A DNA stretch of 37,643 nucleotides, from NCBI GenBank assembly GCA_020635535.1, contig JACJZP010000025.1:1-37643 (forward strand), given 5' to 3'. The notes beneath the pieces were generated by a model, which was given only the letters and a program-made list of their open reading frames with translations, was not told where the DNA came from and searched no databases. Source of the stretch: Flavobacteriales bacterium. GTDB lineage: Bacteria > Bacteroidota > Bacteroidia > UBA10329. The translations under genes were made by a program, and so were the position numbers. Shown in pieces: positions 1-7,217 of the stretch. Within the stretch, counting starts at the first letter, position 1. Every line of letters starts with the position of its first letter.

Positions 1-698
1 CCATCAGAGAACATTTCGGTATGAATTCCCAGTTCTCGATGATTCTCCAATGAGGCTAGCACTGCATTCGGAATATTTCCAATGCCCATCTGCAAAGTCG
101 CACCATCTTCCACCAACTCAGCAATGTTCTTTCCTATGGCCATCTCCGTGTCACTCAATTCGCCAATCGGAACTTCAGGAATCGGCTCATTGTACTTTAC
201 CAAATGGTCTATGTTGCCAATATGGATCAGCCCGTCTCCGTGTGTCCGTGGAATATATTTGTTGACCTGAGCAATAACCATGTTTGCGGCCTGAACCGCT
301 GCCAATGAAACATCTACCGAAGGGCCCAGCGAACAGAATCCATGTTCGTCTGGAGGGGAAACAGAGATCAGCGCCACGTCTATCGGTAAGGTTCTGCTTG
401 AGAATAACCTCGGTATCTCGCTCAAGAAAACAGGAATGTAACTTCCATGACCATGCTGGATGGACTTCCGAATATTGGGGCCAACGAAAAGACATTTCAC
501 GTTGAAAGCCTTAACGGCTTCGTCTGCATAAGGCGCAGATCCTTCCGTATGAATCTGATAAATGGTTACATCTTGCAATTCATCTTTTCGCTCAAAAAGC
601 TTCTGGATAAGGTGCTGTGGTGCTGCGGCAGCCGAGTGAATGAAGATGTGGTCTCCAGACTGGACATGTGCTACAGCGTGTTCGGCAGAAATGCTCAT
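1..698 (-). CDS. Acetyl-CoA hydrolase / 4-hydroxybutyrate CoA-transferase family protein (3' part outside window)
   Basis: The gene is cut by the left edge; about 232 N-terminal codons are visible, starting MSISAEHAVAHVQSGDHIFI. The segment GDGLIHIGNIDHLVKYNE, the stretch ELVEDGATLQMGIGNIPNAV and the final HTEMFSDG are typical of the acetyl-CoA hydrolase/transferase family. In that family the glutamate of HTEM (here Glu228) is the expected CoA-thioester-forming residue. Such enzymes move CoA between acetyl-CoA or another acyl-CoA and a carboxylate such as 4-hydroxybutyrate, acetate or succinate in the cytoplasm. The start lies 9 bases after the M23-like gene, so it is the last visible gene of an operon with that gene and the Fe-ADH. 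The substrate cannot be read from the sequence. Confidence 0.85.
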   Translation of the reverse strand, partial: MSISAEHAVAHVQSGDHIFIHSAAAAPQHLIQKLFERKDELQDVTIYQIHTEGSAPYADEAVKAFNVKCLFVGPNIRKSIQHGHGSYIPVFLSEIPRLFSSRTLPIDVALISVSPPDEHGFCSLGPSVDVSLAAVQAANMVIAQVNKYIPRTHGDGLIHIGNIDHLVKYNEPIPEVPIGELSDTEMAIGKNIAELVEDGATLQMGIGNIPNAVLASLENHRELGIHTEMFSD

Positions 699-707
699 GT
701 TCCGAAT

Positions 708-1403
708 TTACACTACCGCTGGTTCAGGGCAAAGCGTGAGGTAAAGTTCAGCCTCTTTTTCAGTGGATACACCCGGGAAATCACCTTCATTGCCAAGCAT
801 GTCTGCCATGAACTGATAATGAAGATGAACCACCCAGTTACCATTCTCATGGGGCCATCCGATAGCCGCAAACGCATCTCCTTTCTTAATGGTCTGTCCC
901 TTGTATTTTCCTGAAAGCGATTCTCTGGTCAAGTGGCCGTAAAGCGTGTAAAAGACCACATCTTCCAGTTTGTGTTCCAAGATGATGGTCGGACCATAAT
1001 TGCCCAAACTTGCATTGTCTGCAAAGCTGTGCACTGTTCCATCCAGAGGAGCGTAAACAGCAGTTCCCCCAGCCATCCAAATGTCAACGCCCAAATGAAT
1101 GCAACGTTCTTCCAGGTCTGACCCGAAAAGTTCTGGGTTGATGCGGTAGGCGGTTCTTTTCTCTGCATAACCACCAACAGCCGCCACCTTTTGGGTTTGC
1201 TTCAGTTCGCGTTCGATGGCTTCCCAGCAACCTTCTGCATCAGTTGGGTCAACTGCTGCAAGAATGTTATTCGGATTCGAAAGGCGCAGTTCAAGCGTGT
1301 TTTCCTTCGTTAATGCTGGTCTTACAACAGACCCGAAAGCTGAACGATACTTTCCGATCAGTTTCTGAAGTTGCTCTCCCTTCGCCAAAAGCGAATCAAG
1401 CAT
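708..1403 (-). CDS. M23-family (LytM-like) metallopeptidase domain protein, no signal peptide
   Basis: This 231-aa protein carries an M23 fold in its C-terminal two thirds. HLGVD (His103, Asp107), YGHL (His157) and HLH (His193, His195) match the HxxxD ... H ... HxH zinc-ligand pattern, and the valley around VYAPLDGTVHSF is typical. No signal peptide or membrane segment is visible, which is unusual for a peptidoglycan hydrolase. The start codon overlaps the stop of the upstream Fe-ADH by one base (TAATG), so translation is probably coupled. From memory, M23-like domains also occur fused to class-III aminotransferase and aminoglycoside-phosphotransferase-like kinase domains in bacterial amine/amino-acid catabolic proteins. 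The operon fits such a cytoplasmic metabolic role better than wall cleavage. That role is inference. Confidence 0.8.
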   Translation of the reverse strand: MLDSLLAKGEQLQKLIGKYRSAFGSVVRPALTKENTLELRLSNPNNILAAVDPTDAEGCWEAIERELKQTQKVAAVGGYAEKRTAYRINPELFGSDLEERCIHLGVDIWMAGGTAVYAPLDGTVHSFADNASLGNYGPTIILEHKLEDVVFYTLYGHLTRESLSGKYKGQTIKKGDAFAAIGWPHENGNWVVHLHYQFMADMLGNEGDFPGVSTEKEAELYLTLCPEPAVV

Positions 1404-2548
1404 TACAATGCCTTTTTGTAAAGCGAAAGGAAATCTTCTCTCGTTACTGGTTTCGGGTTGTTCGGATGGCAGAAATCAGCGAATGCCAGATCGGCCAACG
1501 GCTCCAAATGCGCTTCTTTCACATCTATCGCAGATAGCGTGGTTGGAAGCCCCAAGCGCTCATTTAACTTAAATAGTTCGTCAATCAACTGAATACCATT
1601 TCCGCCTTTTAGACCAAGTGCGTTAGCCATGTCTTCAAAGCGAGATTCAAATCCTTCTAGATTAAACTTCATTCCGTACGGTAGGTTGACCGCATTAGCC
1701 AGTCCGTGGTGCGTATCTAGCAATTGCGACATCGGATGTGCTAACGAATGCACCACGCCCAATCCTTTTTGAAACGCAACAGCACCCATCAAACTTGCTA
1801 GCATCATATTCGATCTAGCCTCTACATTATCACCTTCATTTGTGGCCTTTTCTAAGGATTTACCAACGAGTTTTATTCCTTCCAAGGCAATTCCATCACA
1901 CATTGGGTGATAGTTTTTGGCAACATATGCCTCCATGTTGTGTGTCAGTGCGTCCATTCCAGTGGCAGCAGTAACAAAAGGTGGCAAGCCAAAAGTGAGG
2001 GCTGGATCAGCAAAAACCATGCTTGCCAACAGCTTTGGCGAGAAGAGAATCTTCTTCTGGTGCGTTTCATCATCGGCAATAATAGCGCTTCGACCAACCT
2101 CACTTCCTGTTCCGCTGGTGGTAGGAACCGTAACGAAATAAGGCACAGCGTTGGTGACATATTTGTCACCGCCAATCAGGTCATCATAATCAAACAAATC
2201 CCTATGATGATTAATAGCCAATGCGATAGCACGTGCTACATCCAGTCCTACACCGCCACCAACACCAACAATACAATCAGAATTAGCTTCGTTGAAAGCC
2301 GATTTCCCGTTCAATACATCAGACTTTACAGGATTCTTGTGCATCTCAGAATACACAGAAGGCTGTAAGCCTGCTTTCTTTAAATCATCTACGATTTCGA
2401 GAAAGAAAGGCAGCGTAGCCACAATAGGGTCGGTAACTAGCAATGGCCGTTGCTTGCCTTGGTCCTTTAAATGTGACGAAAGTTCTTTTATAGCACCTAC
2501 ACCAAACCGAATTACAGTTGGAAAATTGAATTGAACGACCTGACTCAT
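1403..2548 (-). CDS. Iron-containing (group III) alcohol dehydrogenase
   Basis: A full-length 381-aa Fe-ADH family protein. The nucleotide-binding loop is GVGGGVGLDVARA (about 95-107), and PTTSGTGSEV (142-151) is the family signature. The metal ligands are Asp199 and His203 in GMDALTH, His267 in VVHSLAHP and His281 in DTHHG. The family interconverts alcohols and aldehydes with NAD(P)H; members include lactaldehyde reductase and 4-hydroxybutyrate dehydrogenase. The linked CoA-transferase makes a 4-hydroxybutyrate-type substrate plausible but not proven. It is the first gene of the operon and diverges from the T9SS cargo gene, with 83 bases between starts. The variant GGGVG in place of the common GGGS is a small oddity. 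Confidence 0.9.
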   Translation of the reverse strand: MSQVVQFNFPTVIRFGVGAIKELSSHLKDQGKQRPLLVTDPIVATLPFFLEIVDDLKKAGLQPSVYSEMHKNPVKSDVLNGKSAFNEANSDCIVGVGGGVGLDVARAIALAINHHRDLFDYDDLIGGDKYVTNAVPYFVTVPTTSGTGSEVGRSAIIADDETHQKKILFSPKLLASMVFADPALTFGLPPFVTAATGMDALTHNMEAYVAKNYHPMCDGIALEGIKLVGKSLEKATNEGDNVEARSNMMLASLMGAVAFQKGLGVVHSLAHPMSQLLDTHHGLANAVNLPYGMKFNLEGFESRFEDMANALGLKGGNGIQLIDELFKLNERLGLPTTLSAIDVKEAHLEPLADLAFADFCHPNNPKPVTREDFLSLYKKAL

Positions 2549-2631
2549 ATTTGTTTTGTTACTAATTGATTTGAAAACGTAAAATTAGTTCCGCCAACGA
2601 TTAGTATATTCGTTTCACTAAATCAAAAAAC

Positions 2632-3126
2632 ATGAAGTTTTTAACCATTGTTTCTCTAGCCGTTTTGCCAATGTTCGGAATGGCACAATCTATTTCTCCA
2701 GAAGTAATTGCTAGCGCAGGCGAGCATTATGATAATGGAACAACCCAATTGAGTTGGACGCTTGGGGAAGTGGTGATTGATACTTATGATAACGGGACAA
2801 ATGTGCTTACACAAGGGTTTCATCAAACGCAACTAACCGTTACTTCTATCGAAGAAACACTATCTAATGTTCGTTTAAATATGTACCCAAATCCAACCTC
2901 GGAACTTTTGAATATTGAGTTGGGAAACAACGAAAGTGATATTGAGTTGAAGTTATTTGATATGGGCGGAAAACTTGTTTACACAAACAAAATTGAGGCG
3001 TATCAAACAAAATATGTGGTTCCTATGAATGCAGTTGCTACTGGTAACTATTTGATTCAAATGTCAAGTGTTGATGGCAAAATGAATACCACTCATAAGG
3101 TAATGAAAGTGGGCGTTGCTCAATAA
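2632..3126 (+). CDS. Small secreted protein with T9SS type A sorting domain
   Basis: A 164-aa protein with signal peptide MKFLTIVSLAVLPMFGMAQ. The first segment (about 20-70) reads SISPEVIASAGEHYDNGTTQLSWTLGE and ends TQGFHQTQLTV. The C-terminal part (about 80-164) has MYPNPTSELLNIEL ... LFDMGGKLVY ... GNYLIQM, the usual T9SS type A sorting domain. It should be exported by Sec, moved across the outer membrane by the type IX system and anchored or released at the surface. There is almost no domain between signal and sorting parts, so it is close to a bare sorting module. It is paralogous to the next gene (3331-3822) and is followed by a good terminator. Molecular role unknown. Confidence 0.85.
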   Translation: MKFLTIVSLAVLPMFGMAQSISPEVIASAGEHYDNGTTQLSWTLGEVVIDTYDNGTNVLTQGFHQTQLTVTSIEETLSNVRLNMYPNPTSELLNIELGNNESDIELKLFDMGGKLVYTNKIEAYQTKYVVPMNAVATGNYLIQMSSVDGKMNTTHKVMKVGVAQ

Positions 3127-3146
3127 GAGACAAACGCAAAAAGCTT

Positions 3147-3173
3147 AAAAGCCACCTTCGGGTGGCTTTTTTT
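3147..3173 (+). terminator. Rho-independent terminator after the first T9SS gene
   Basis: The stem AAAAGCCACC pairs with GGTGGCTTTT around a stable TTCG tetraloop, followed by more T residues. It begins 20 bases after the stop codon at 3126. Confidence 0.9.
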
Positions 3174-3330
3174 GTGCCTGTAATATCGGTTTATGAGCCA
3201 GTATAACCTTTTAAAATTCTGATTTCAGGCATGAATTCCTATGTCGAAAGATAGTTTAGGTTTTGAGGTAAATCAGTGTTGAGTGAACAGTCAAATGTTT
3301 AATTTAGATGTATAACTAAACTATCAACGT

Positions 3331-3822
3331 ATGAAAAAACTCACATCAATTATTGCACTTGTGGGCGCTTCGGTTGGGTTACATGCACAAAGCATTACAC
3401 CTGATGTTGTTGCATCTGCTGGAACGCATTTTTCAAATGGCACCACTCAATTGAGTTGGACCATTGGAGAACCCGTTATCGCCACGCACGATAATGGAAC
3501 AAACATTCTTACCCAAGGATTTCATCAAACCCTATTAACCGTTACTGGAATCCGAGAAACGGAAGCAGTATTGGAGGGTGTAAGTGTCTATCCTAATCCG
3601 GTAGATTATCTTTTGAACATCAAGTTTGATGCGAAAAGTGATGATGTATCGGCTATTCTTTTTGATGCCGCTGGACGAATGGTCTCATCGGAGCAGATAA
3701 ATTCTGGAACATCGCAACACCAGCTAGACCTCGGTGGCTTTGCCAATGGCACTTATCTACTTCGACTAATGACCGAAGAAGGTCTGCAGGCATCATTTAA
3801 CATTCAAAAAGTTCAACAATAA
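3331..3822 (+). CDS. Small secreted protein with T9SS type A sorting domain (paralogue of 2632-3126)
   Basis: This 163-aa protein has signal peptide MKKLTSIIALVGASVGLHAQ and the same plan as its neighbour: SITPDVVASAGTHFSNGTTQLSWTIGEP, then TQGFHQTLLTVTGI, then a type A sorting domain (VYPNPVDYLLNIKF ... LFDAAGRMV ... NGTYLLRL). The shared N-terminal segment shows tandem duplication of one ancestral gene; the sorting domains have diverged more. It lies 14 bases before the collagen-like/S74 gene and is probably co-transcribed with it, while a terminator and about 200 bases separate it from its paralogue. Function unknown beyond surface export. Confidence 0.85.
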   Translation: MKKLTSIIALVGASVGLHAQSITPDVVASAGTHFSNGTTQLSWTIGEPVIATHDNGTNILTQGFHQTLLTVTGIRETEAVLEGVSVYPNPVDYLLNIKFDAKSDDVSAILFDAAGRMVSSEQINSGTSQHQLDLGGFANGTYLLRLMTEEGLQASFNIQKVQQ

Positions 3823-3836
3823 AAACCTAAATCATC

Positions 3837-5165
3837 ATGAAAAAAATAACACTATCAACTTTATTTGTTTTGGCCATAGCCATTTCATCGTTTGCTCAAA
3901 CCTGGCAGAATTTCAATTATCAGGGCGTGGCTCGAAACGCGCAAGGAGTGGTAATTGAAAACCAAGCAGTAGGAGTTCGCATTAGCTTACATGAAGGGAC
4001 AGCCACAGGAACAGTAGTTTATCAAGAAACACATGCTGCCACAACGAATGAGTTTGGATTGTTTAATCTTGCCATCGGAGGCGGAACAGTTGTTTCAGGA
4101 ACATTTGGAACCATAGACTGGGGTAATAACGATTACTACGTTCAAGTAGAAATGGACGCTGCAGGCGGTACTGCCTATGCCGACATGGGAACATCCCAAT
4201 TACTTTCGGTTCCATACGCAATGTATGCTGCAAATGCAGGAGTGCCAGGAGTGGAAGGGCCAGCAGGACCAGCGGGACCGGCAGGACCAACGGGGCCTTT
4301 AGTGGCAGGTACGAGTGGACAGACACTTAGACATGATGGTTCTGATTGGGTGGCTAGTTCTACCCTGTTTAACAGCGGGACAAATGTTGGTGTTGGTACT
4401 ACAACACCTGTAAGCACCTTGCATGTGGCTTCATCAGGTTCTGAGATTGCTCATTTTGAATCTCCAGGAGCCAGCAAATGGATTAGTCTTAATCAAGGAA
4501 ATACTCGAAAAGGAATTTTATGGAGTAGCTTTGATGATATAGTTCTTCGAGCTGATGCTACGTTAGGAAATCTTCGCTTTCAAACCAGCGGAAACAACAA
4601 TAGAATGGTAATTGATGCAGACGGATTAATTGGTGTTGGGACAGTTGCTCCGGTAAGAAACCTTCATTTACTGCAAGATCAGTTTACGGGAGTTGGCGGA
4701 CCAGGTGGATTGGAACTAGAACAATCCTTCACTAATAACGAATGGACTTTGTATGTCTCTCAATCAACTGATGACCTGAAACTGTATTACAATGGAGCGG
4801 ATCGTGGCGCTTTCAATGATGTTACGGGAGTGTATACATCTGTTTCAGACAAAAGACTGAAAAAGAATATTGAGCGTTTAGATGGTATGCTTGATAAGAT
4901 TATGCTTCTTAATCCAACCAAGTATCACTTCAAGAAACAAGCAGACGCAGAGAGCAAGAGCTTTGGTTTGATTGCACAAGAAGTAGAGTCGGTTTTCCCA
5001 GAAATTGTTACCATAAATGGGGATGATACAAATGGAAATGGTATCTCAGATTTAAGAATGGTATCTTATTCTGAGTTGATTCCTGTTCTTATTAGTGGAA
5101 TACAAGAACAGCAAGAGATGATTGAGCAGTTAAAAGCGGAAGTAGAGTTGCTGAAGAACAAGTAA
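3837..5165 (+). CDS. Surface fibre-like protein: collagen-like segment plus C-terminal S74 intramolecular chaperone
   Basis: A 442-aa protein with signal peptide MKKITLSTLFVLAIAISSFAQ. Residues about 25-130 form a beta-rich domain common in Bacteroidota (NFNYQGVARNAQGVVI ... LLSVPYAMYAANA). A short collagen-like Gly-X-Y run follows (135-154), then a region with GVGTTTP and LHV motifs. The C-terminal domain starts near SDKRLKKNI (Ser337-Asp338) and runs through SFGLIAQEVESVFPEIV to a coiled-coil tail, matching the Peptidase_S74 chaperone of phage tail spikes. In characterised members this domain trimerises and cuts itself off before the conserved Ser-Asp; here that is inferred. No T9SS sorting domain is present. 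Probable co-transcription with 3331-3822. Confidence 0.85.
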   Translation: MKKITLSTLFVLAIAISSFAQTWQNFNYQGVARNAQGVVIENQAVGVRISLHEGTATGTVVYQETHAATTNEFGLFNLAIGGGTVVSGTFGTIDWGNNDYYVQVEMDAAGGTAYADMGTSQLLSVPYAMYAANAGVPGVEGPAGPAGPAGPTGPLVAGTSGQTLRHDGSDWVASSTLFNSGTNVGVGTTTPVSTLHVASSGSEIAHFESPGASKWISLNQGNTRKGILWSSFDDIVLRADATLGNLRFQTSGNNNRMVIDADGLIGVGTVAPVRNLHLLQDQFTGVGGPGGLELEQSFTNNEWTLYVSQSTDDLKLYYNGADRGAFNDVTGVYTSVSDKRLKKNIERLDGMLDKIMLLNPTKYHFKKQADAESKSFGLIAQEVESVFPEIVTINGDDTNGNGISDLRMVSYSELIPVLISGIQEQQEMIEQLKAEVELLKNK

Positions 5166-5186
5166 TTCAGTCTTCTTTAGGTTAAT

Positions 5187-5220
5187 GGAAGCCGCTCTCT
5201 TTGGAGGGCGGCTTTTTTAT
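5187..5220 (+). terminator. Terminator after the S74 gene, possibly bidirectional
   Basis: A 9-bp stem GCCGCTCTC / GAGGGCGGC with loop TTTG is followed by TTTTTT. The T-run contains, on the other strand, the stop codon of the convergent cupin pseudogene, and A residues precede the stem, so the hairpin may end transcripts from both sides. Confidence 0.85.
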
Positions 5221-5645
5221 TCGTCAAAAACCCAGTCGTTGCCGTCAAAGAATGGCGATTGTATCGACAATACCGTCATTACACCATTGCTTTCATCAAC
5301 CCTTACAGAATGAACTTTATTTGTAGGAATGAAAACATAACTGCCGGATCCGATATTGAAAGTGTCTTTAGCAACTACCATTTCACCTACGCCTTCTATG
5401 ACGTACAGGTTTTCGGAATGAAATTTATGTCGGTGTGCGCGTACATTCTTTTTTACCCAAACAAGAAAGCTTGTAGAAAGTGAATCGTGTGCTAGTTTTT
5501 GAACCTTAATGTTGTCGAAATCGGTATCTGGTTGAGCAGTTACTAGATTGTGTCCTTTATCGCATTTGTACTATTGAAAAATGCAATGCTGTGCATTGGA
5601 AGAAAGAAATGAGCAAAGAAAGACTGATAAAAGTATGAGCTTCAT
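5217..5645 (-). pseudogene. Secreted cupin-domain protein interrupted by an in-frame amber codon
   Basis: Reading from ATG at 5645, the frame encodes a signal peptide (MKLILLSVFLCSFLSSNAQ) and five more residues, then TAG at 5573-5571 (codon 25). The same frame then stays open to TAA at 5219-5217, a 142-codon reading frame with the amber counted. The part after the stop is a recognisable single cupin: VRAHRHKFHSENLYVIEGVG carries the His cluster, and FIPTNKVHSVRV carries the second cupin motif. The start overlaps the thioesterase stop (TAATG), as for an intact operon gene. No in-frame ATG lies between the amber and the cupin motif. It is a recent nonsense mutation, a sequencing error, or a suppressed stop. 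Function unknown. Confidence 0.75.
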
Positions 5646-6091
5646 TATTTGTGTTCTAGCTCAATCATAGTGAGTTGAGCAGCCGCACACAATTTTTCAA
5701 TTCCATCTTTTACAATGAAAACGTCTGCCCTGCAAACCGTTAATGTTCTGCCGTATTTGAGCACATAACCTTTGCCAATCAGCAACTCTCCGTCTGCTGG
5801 TCGCATCAAATTCAGTTTGAATTCTACACTCAAAACAGATGAATGTTCTTTCATAAGAGAAAGACTAGCATAGCCAGCCGTATTGTCTGCGATTGTTCCG
5901 ATTACTCCAGCATGGAAAAAACCGTTCTGCTGCGTTAGGTTATCGTTGAATGGAACATGAATCTCACAATAGCCGGGTTGTACATCAATCAACTCAGCAC
6001 CGATGTGCTCCATGAATTTTTGCGAGGCAAAACTCTGCTCAACTTTGGATTTGTAATCTGGGAATTGGGGATTGAAAGTTGTACTCATCAT
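5645..6091 (-). CDS. PaaI-type hotdog-fold thioesterase
   Basis: A 148-aa single hotdog domain. The segment NGFFHAGVIGTIADNTAGYAS (about 56-76) is the family's active-site helix region, and VEFKLNLMRPADG follows as in PaaI/YiiD-like thioesterases. The enzyme should hydrolyse acyl- or aryl-CoA esters in the cytoplasm; substrate unknown. Two tandem ATGs at 6091 and 6088 are possible starts. The first overlaps the end of the ankyrin gene by four bases (ATGA), so it belongs to the long minus-strand operon that begins with the permease. Confidence 0.85.
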   Translation of the reverse strand: MMSTTFNPQFPDYKSKVEQSFASQKFMEHIGAELIDVQPGYCEIHVPFNDNLTQQNGFFHAGVIGTIADNTAGYASLSLMKEHSSVLSVEFKLNLMRPADGELLIGKGYVLKYGRTLTVCRADVFIVKDGIEKLCAAAQLTMIELEHK

Positions 6092-6696
6092 CTGCCTGAT
6101 TTTAGTCCTAGACTTATGAGAAACTGTTCGGTTTCAGTCCGTTCGGATGGAATAATCAGCTCGCCAAATCCATCGCCACAACAAGTATTCATTAGTTCAA
6201 GGGCGTTTTTCCCATCAAACTTCAACGACCAGTCTGCTCCATTTTTAACTAGCAACATTGCGGCATTAGGTTTCGACCAATTTGCAGCAACTAGGAACGG
6301 GGTCAGTAAGCCACCATGCTGATTTGCTTTTGCGTCAACGGTTGCCCTATACTCCAACAACAAGGTAATTGAAATCGTATCGTTTAAAAACGCAGCTCGA
6401 TGTAAAGCAGTAAACCCGTCAGGACTTTGAAAATTGGGGTTTGCACCAGCTAGAAGCATTAGGCTTATTAGCCTGTGTTTTCTGTATGTGACAGCATACT
6501 GTAAAGGTGAAGTTGCATCTCCGATCAGTCCGCCAAAGGCTGATTGGTAACAGTTAGTGTCGAGATTTATACCCTTGAAATCTTCAATGGTAAAAACACG
6601 CTCATCTTCTGATTTAAGTAATTCATAGATGCTCTGACCTTTAAGATGAACAAAGCTGAAGCAAAAACAGACGACAAGAAATACCCTGTATTCCAT
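6088..6696 (-). CDS. Exported ankyrin-repeat protein
   Basis: A 202-aa protein with an N-terminal signal peptide (MEYRVFLVVCFCFSFVHLKGQ). Ankyrin-type repeats follow: SPLQYAVTYRKHRLISLMLLAGANPN, then DGFTALHRAAFLNDTISITLLLEYRA (each a little longer than quoted motifs such as TALHRAAF), then TPFLVAANWSKPNAAMLLVK. Ankyrin repeats bind other proteins, so this is likely a periplasmic or envelope protein-binding module. It overlaps the thioesterase by 4 bases and sits 3 bases after the preceding small membrane protein gene. It has no catalytic motif. Partner unknown. Confidence 0.8.
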   Translation of the reverse strand: MEYRVFLVVCFCFSFVHLKGQSIYELLKSEDERVFTIEDFKGINLDTNCYQSAFGGLIGDATSPLQYAVTYRKHRLISLMLLAGANPNFQSPDGFTALHRAAFLNDTISITLLLEYRATVDAKANQHGGLLTPFLVAANWSKPNAAMLLVKNGADWSLKFDGKNALELMNTCCGDGFGELIIPSERTETEQFLISLGLKSGR

Positions 6697-6699
6697 TCG

Positions 6700-7215
6700 C
6701 TAAAACACCAAGGCCATTCCAACTCCTCTAGATGAAGGTTTCAATTGAATAGGGTGGCGGTAAGAAGATCCACCAACTGTCCTGTTGAAGTTCTCGATGG
6801 CTTTTATGCGTTGGTTTCTTCCAGAAAGAATCATGATAGCACCTGGAATGAGCGCTCCGATTCCAACACCGATCAATGTCCAAGAAAGGGAGTCGTCAAT
6901 TTTCTCTGAAGCATCAAGCACTTCGTTTTTCACGGAGTTATCAATGGCCAATCCAACACCGGAAAGAAGCACGATTCCACCTCCAGCACTGGTGGCAATA
7001 CCAGCAATGTTCCAGCCTTGTCCGCTCACGAATTTGTCCAAGGAAGCTTGGTCAGACGAAATCCGTTGTTTCACGTCCTTTTGCTTGAGGATGGTTTCGC
7101 CAACTTGGTAAGTTTCTTTGGCCCGAAGCGAATTGATGGTTATGGTCTGTGCCAAACAACTTGCTGAAAAGAGCAGTGTTAGACATAAAATTGATAGAAG
7201 AGAGCTGGTTTTCAT
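6700..7215 (-). CDS. Small exported membrane protein of unknown function
   Basis: A 171-aa protein with signal peptide MKTSSLLSILCLTLLFSASCLAQ. Two hydrophobic glycine-rich segments follow: about 69-90 (IAGIATSAGGGIVLLSGVGLAI) and about 110-131 (SWTLIGVGIGALIPGAIMILSG), joined by a charged linker. The C-terminus ends VGMALVF, with alternating hydrophobic residues and a terminal Phe. I do not recognise a named family. It starts 2 bases after the glutamine-synthetase-like gene and is in its operon. Confidence 0.65.
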   Translation of the reverse strand: MKTSSLLSILCLTLLFSASCLAQTITINSLRAKETYQVGETILKQKDVKQRISSDQASLDKFVSGQGWNIAGIATSAGGGIVLLSGVGLAIDNSVKNEVLDASEKIDDSLSWTLIGVGIGALIPGAIMILSGRNQRIKAIENFNRTVGGSSYRHPIQLKPSSRGVGMALVF

Positions 7216-7217
7216 GT

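Noticed and set aside
447..914. A 155-codon plus-strand open frame.
   Set aside because: It runs antisense across the CoA-transferase and M23-like genes, both of which have clear family motifs.
2570..2612. TTTG at 2570 and TATATTCG at 2605 as a Bacteroidota promoter for the first T9SS gene.
   Set aside because: The gap between the two boxes is about 31 bases, too long for the usual 17-23, and the second box has a mismatch.
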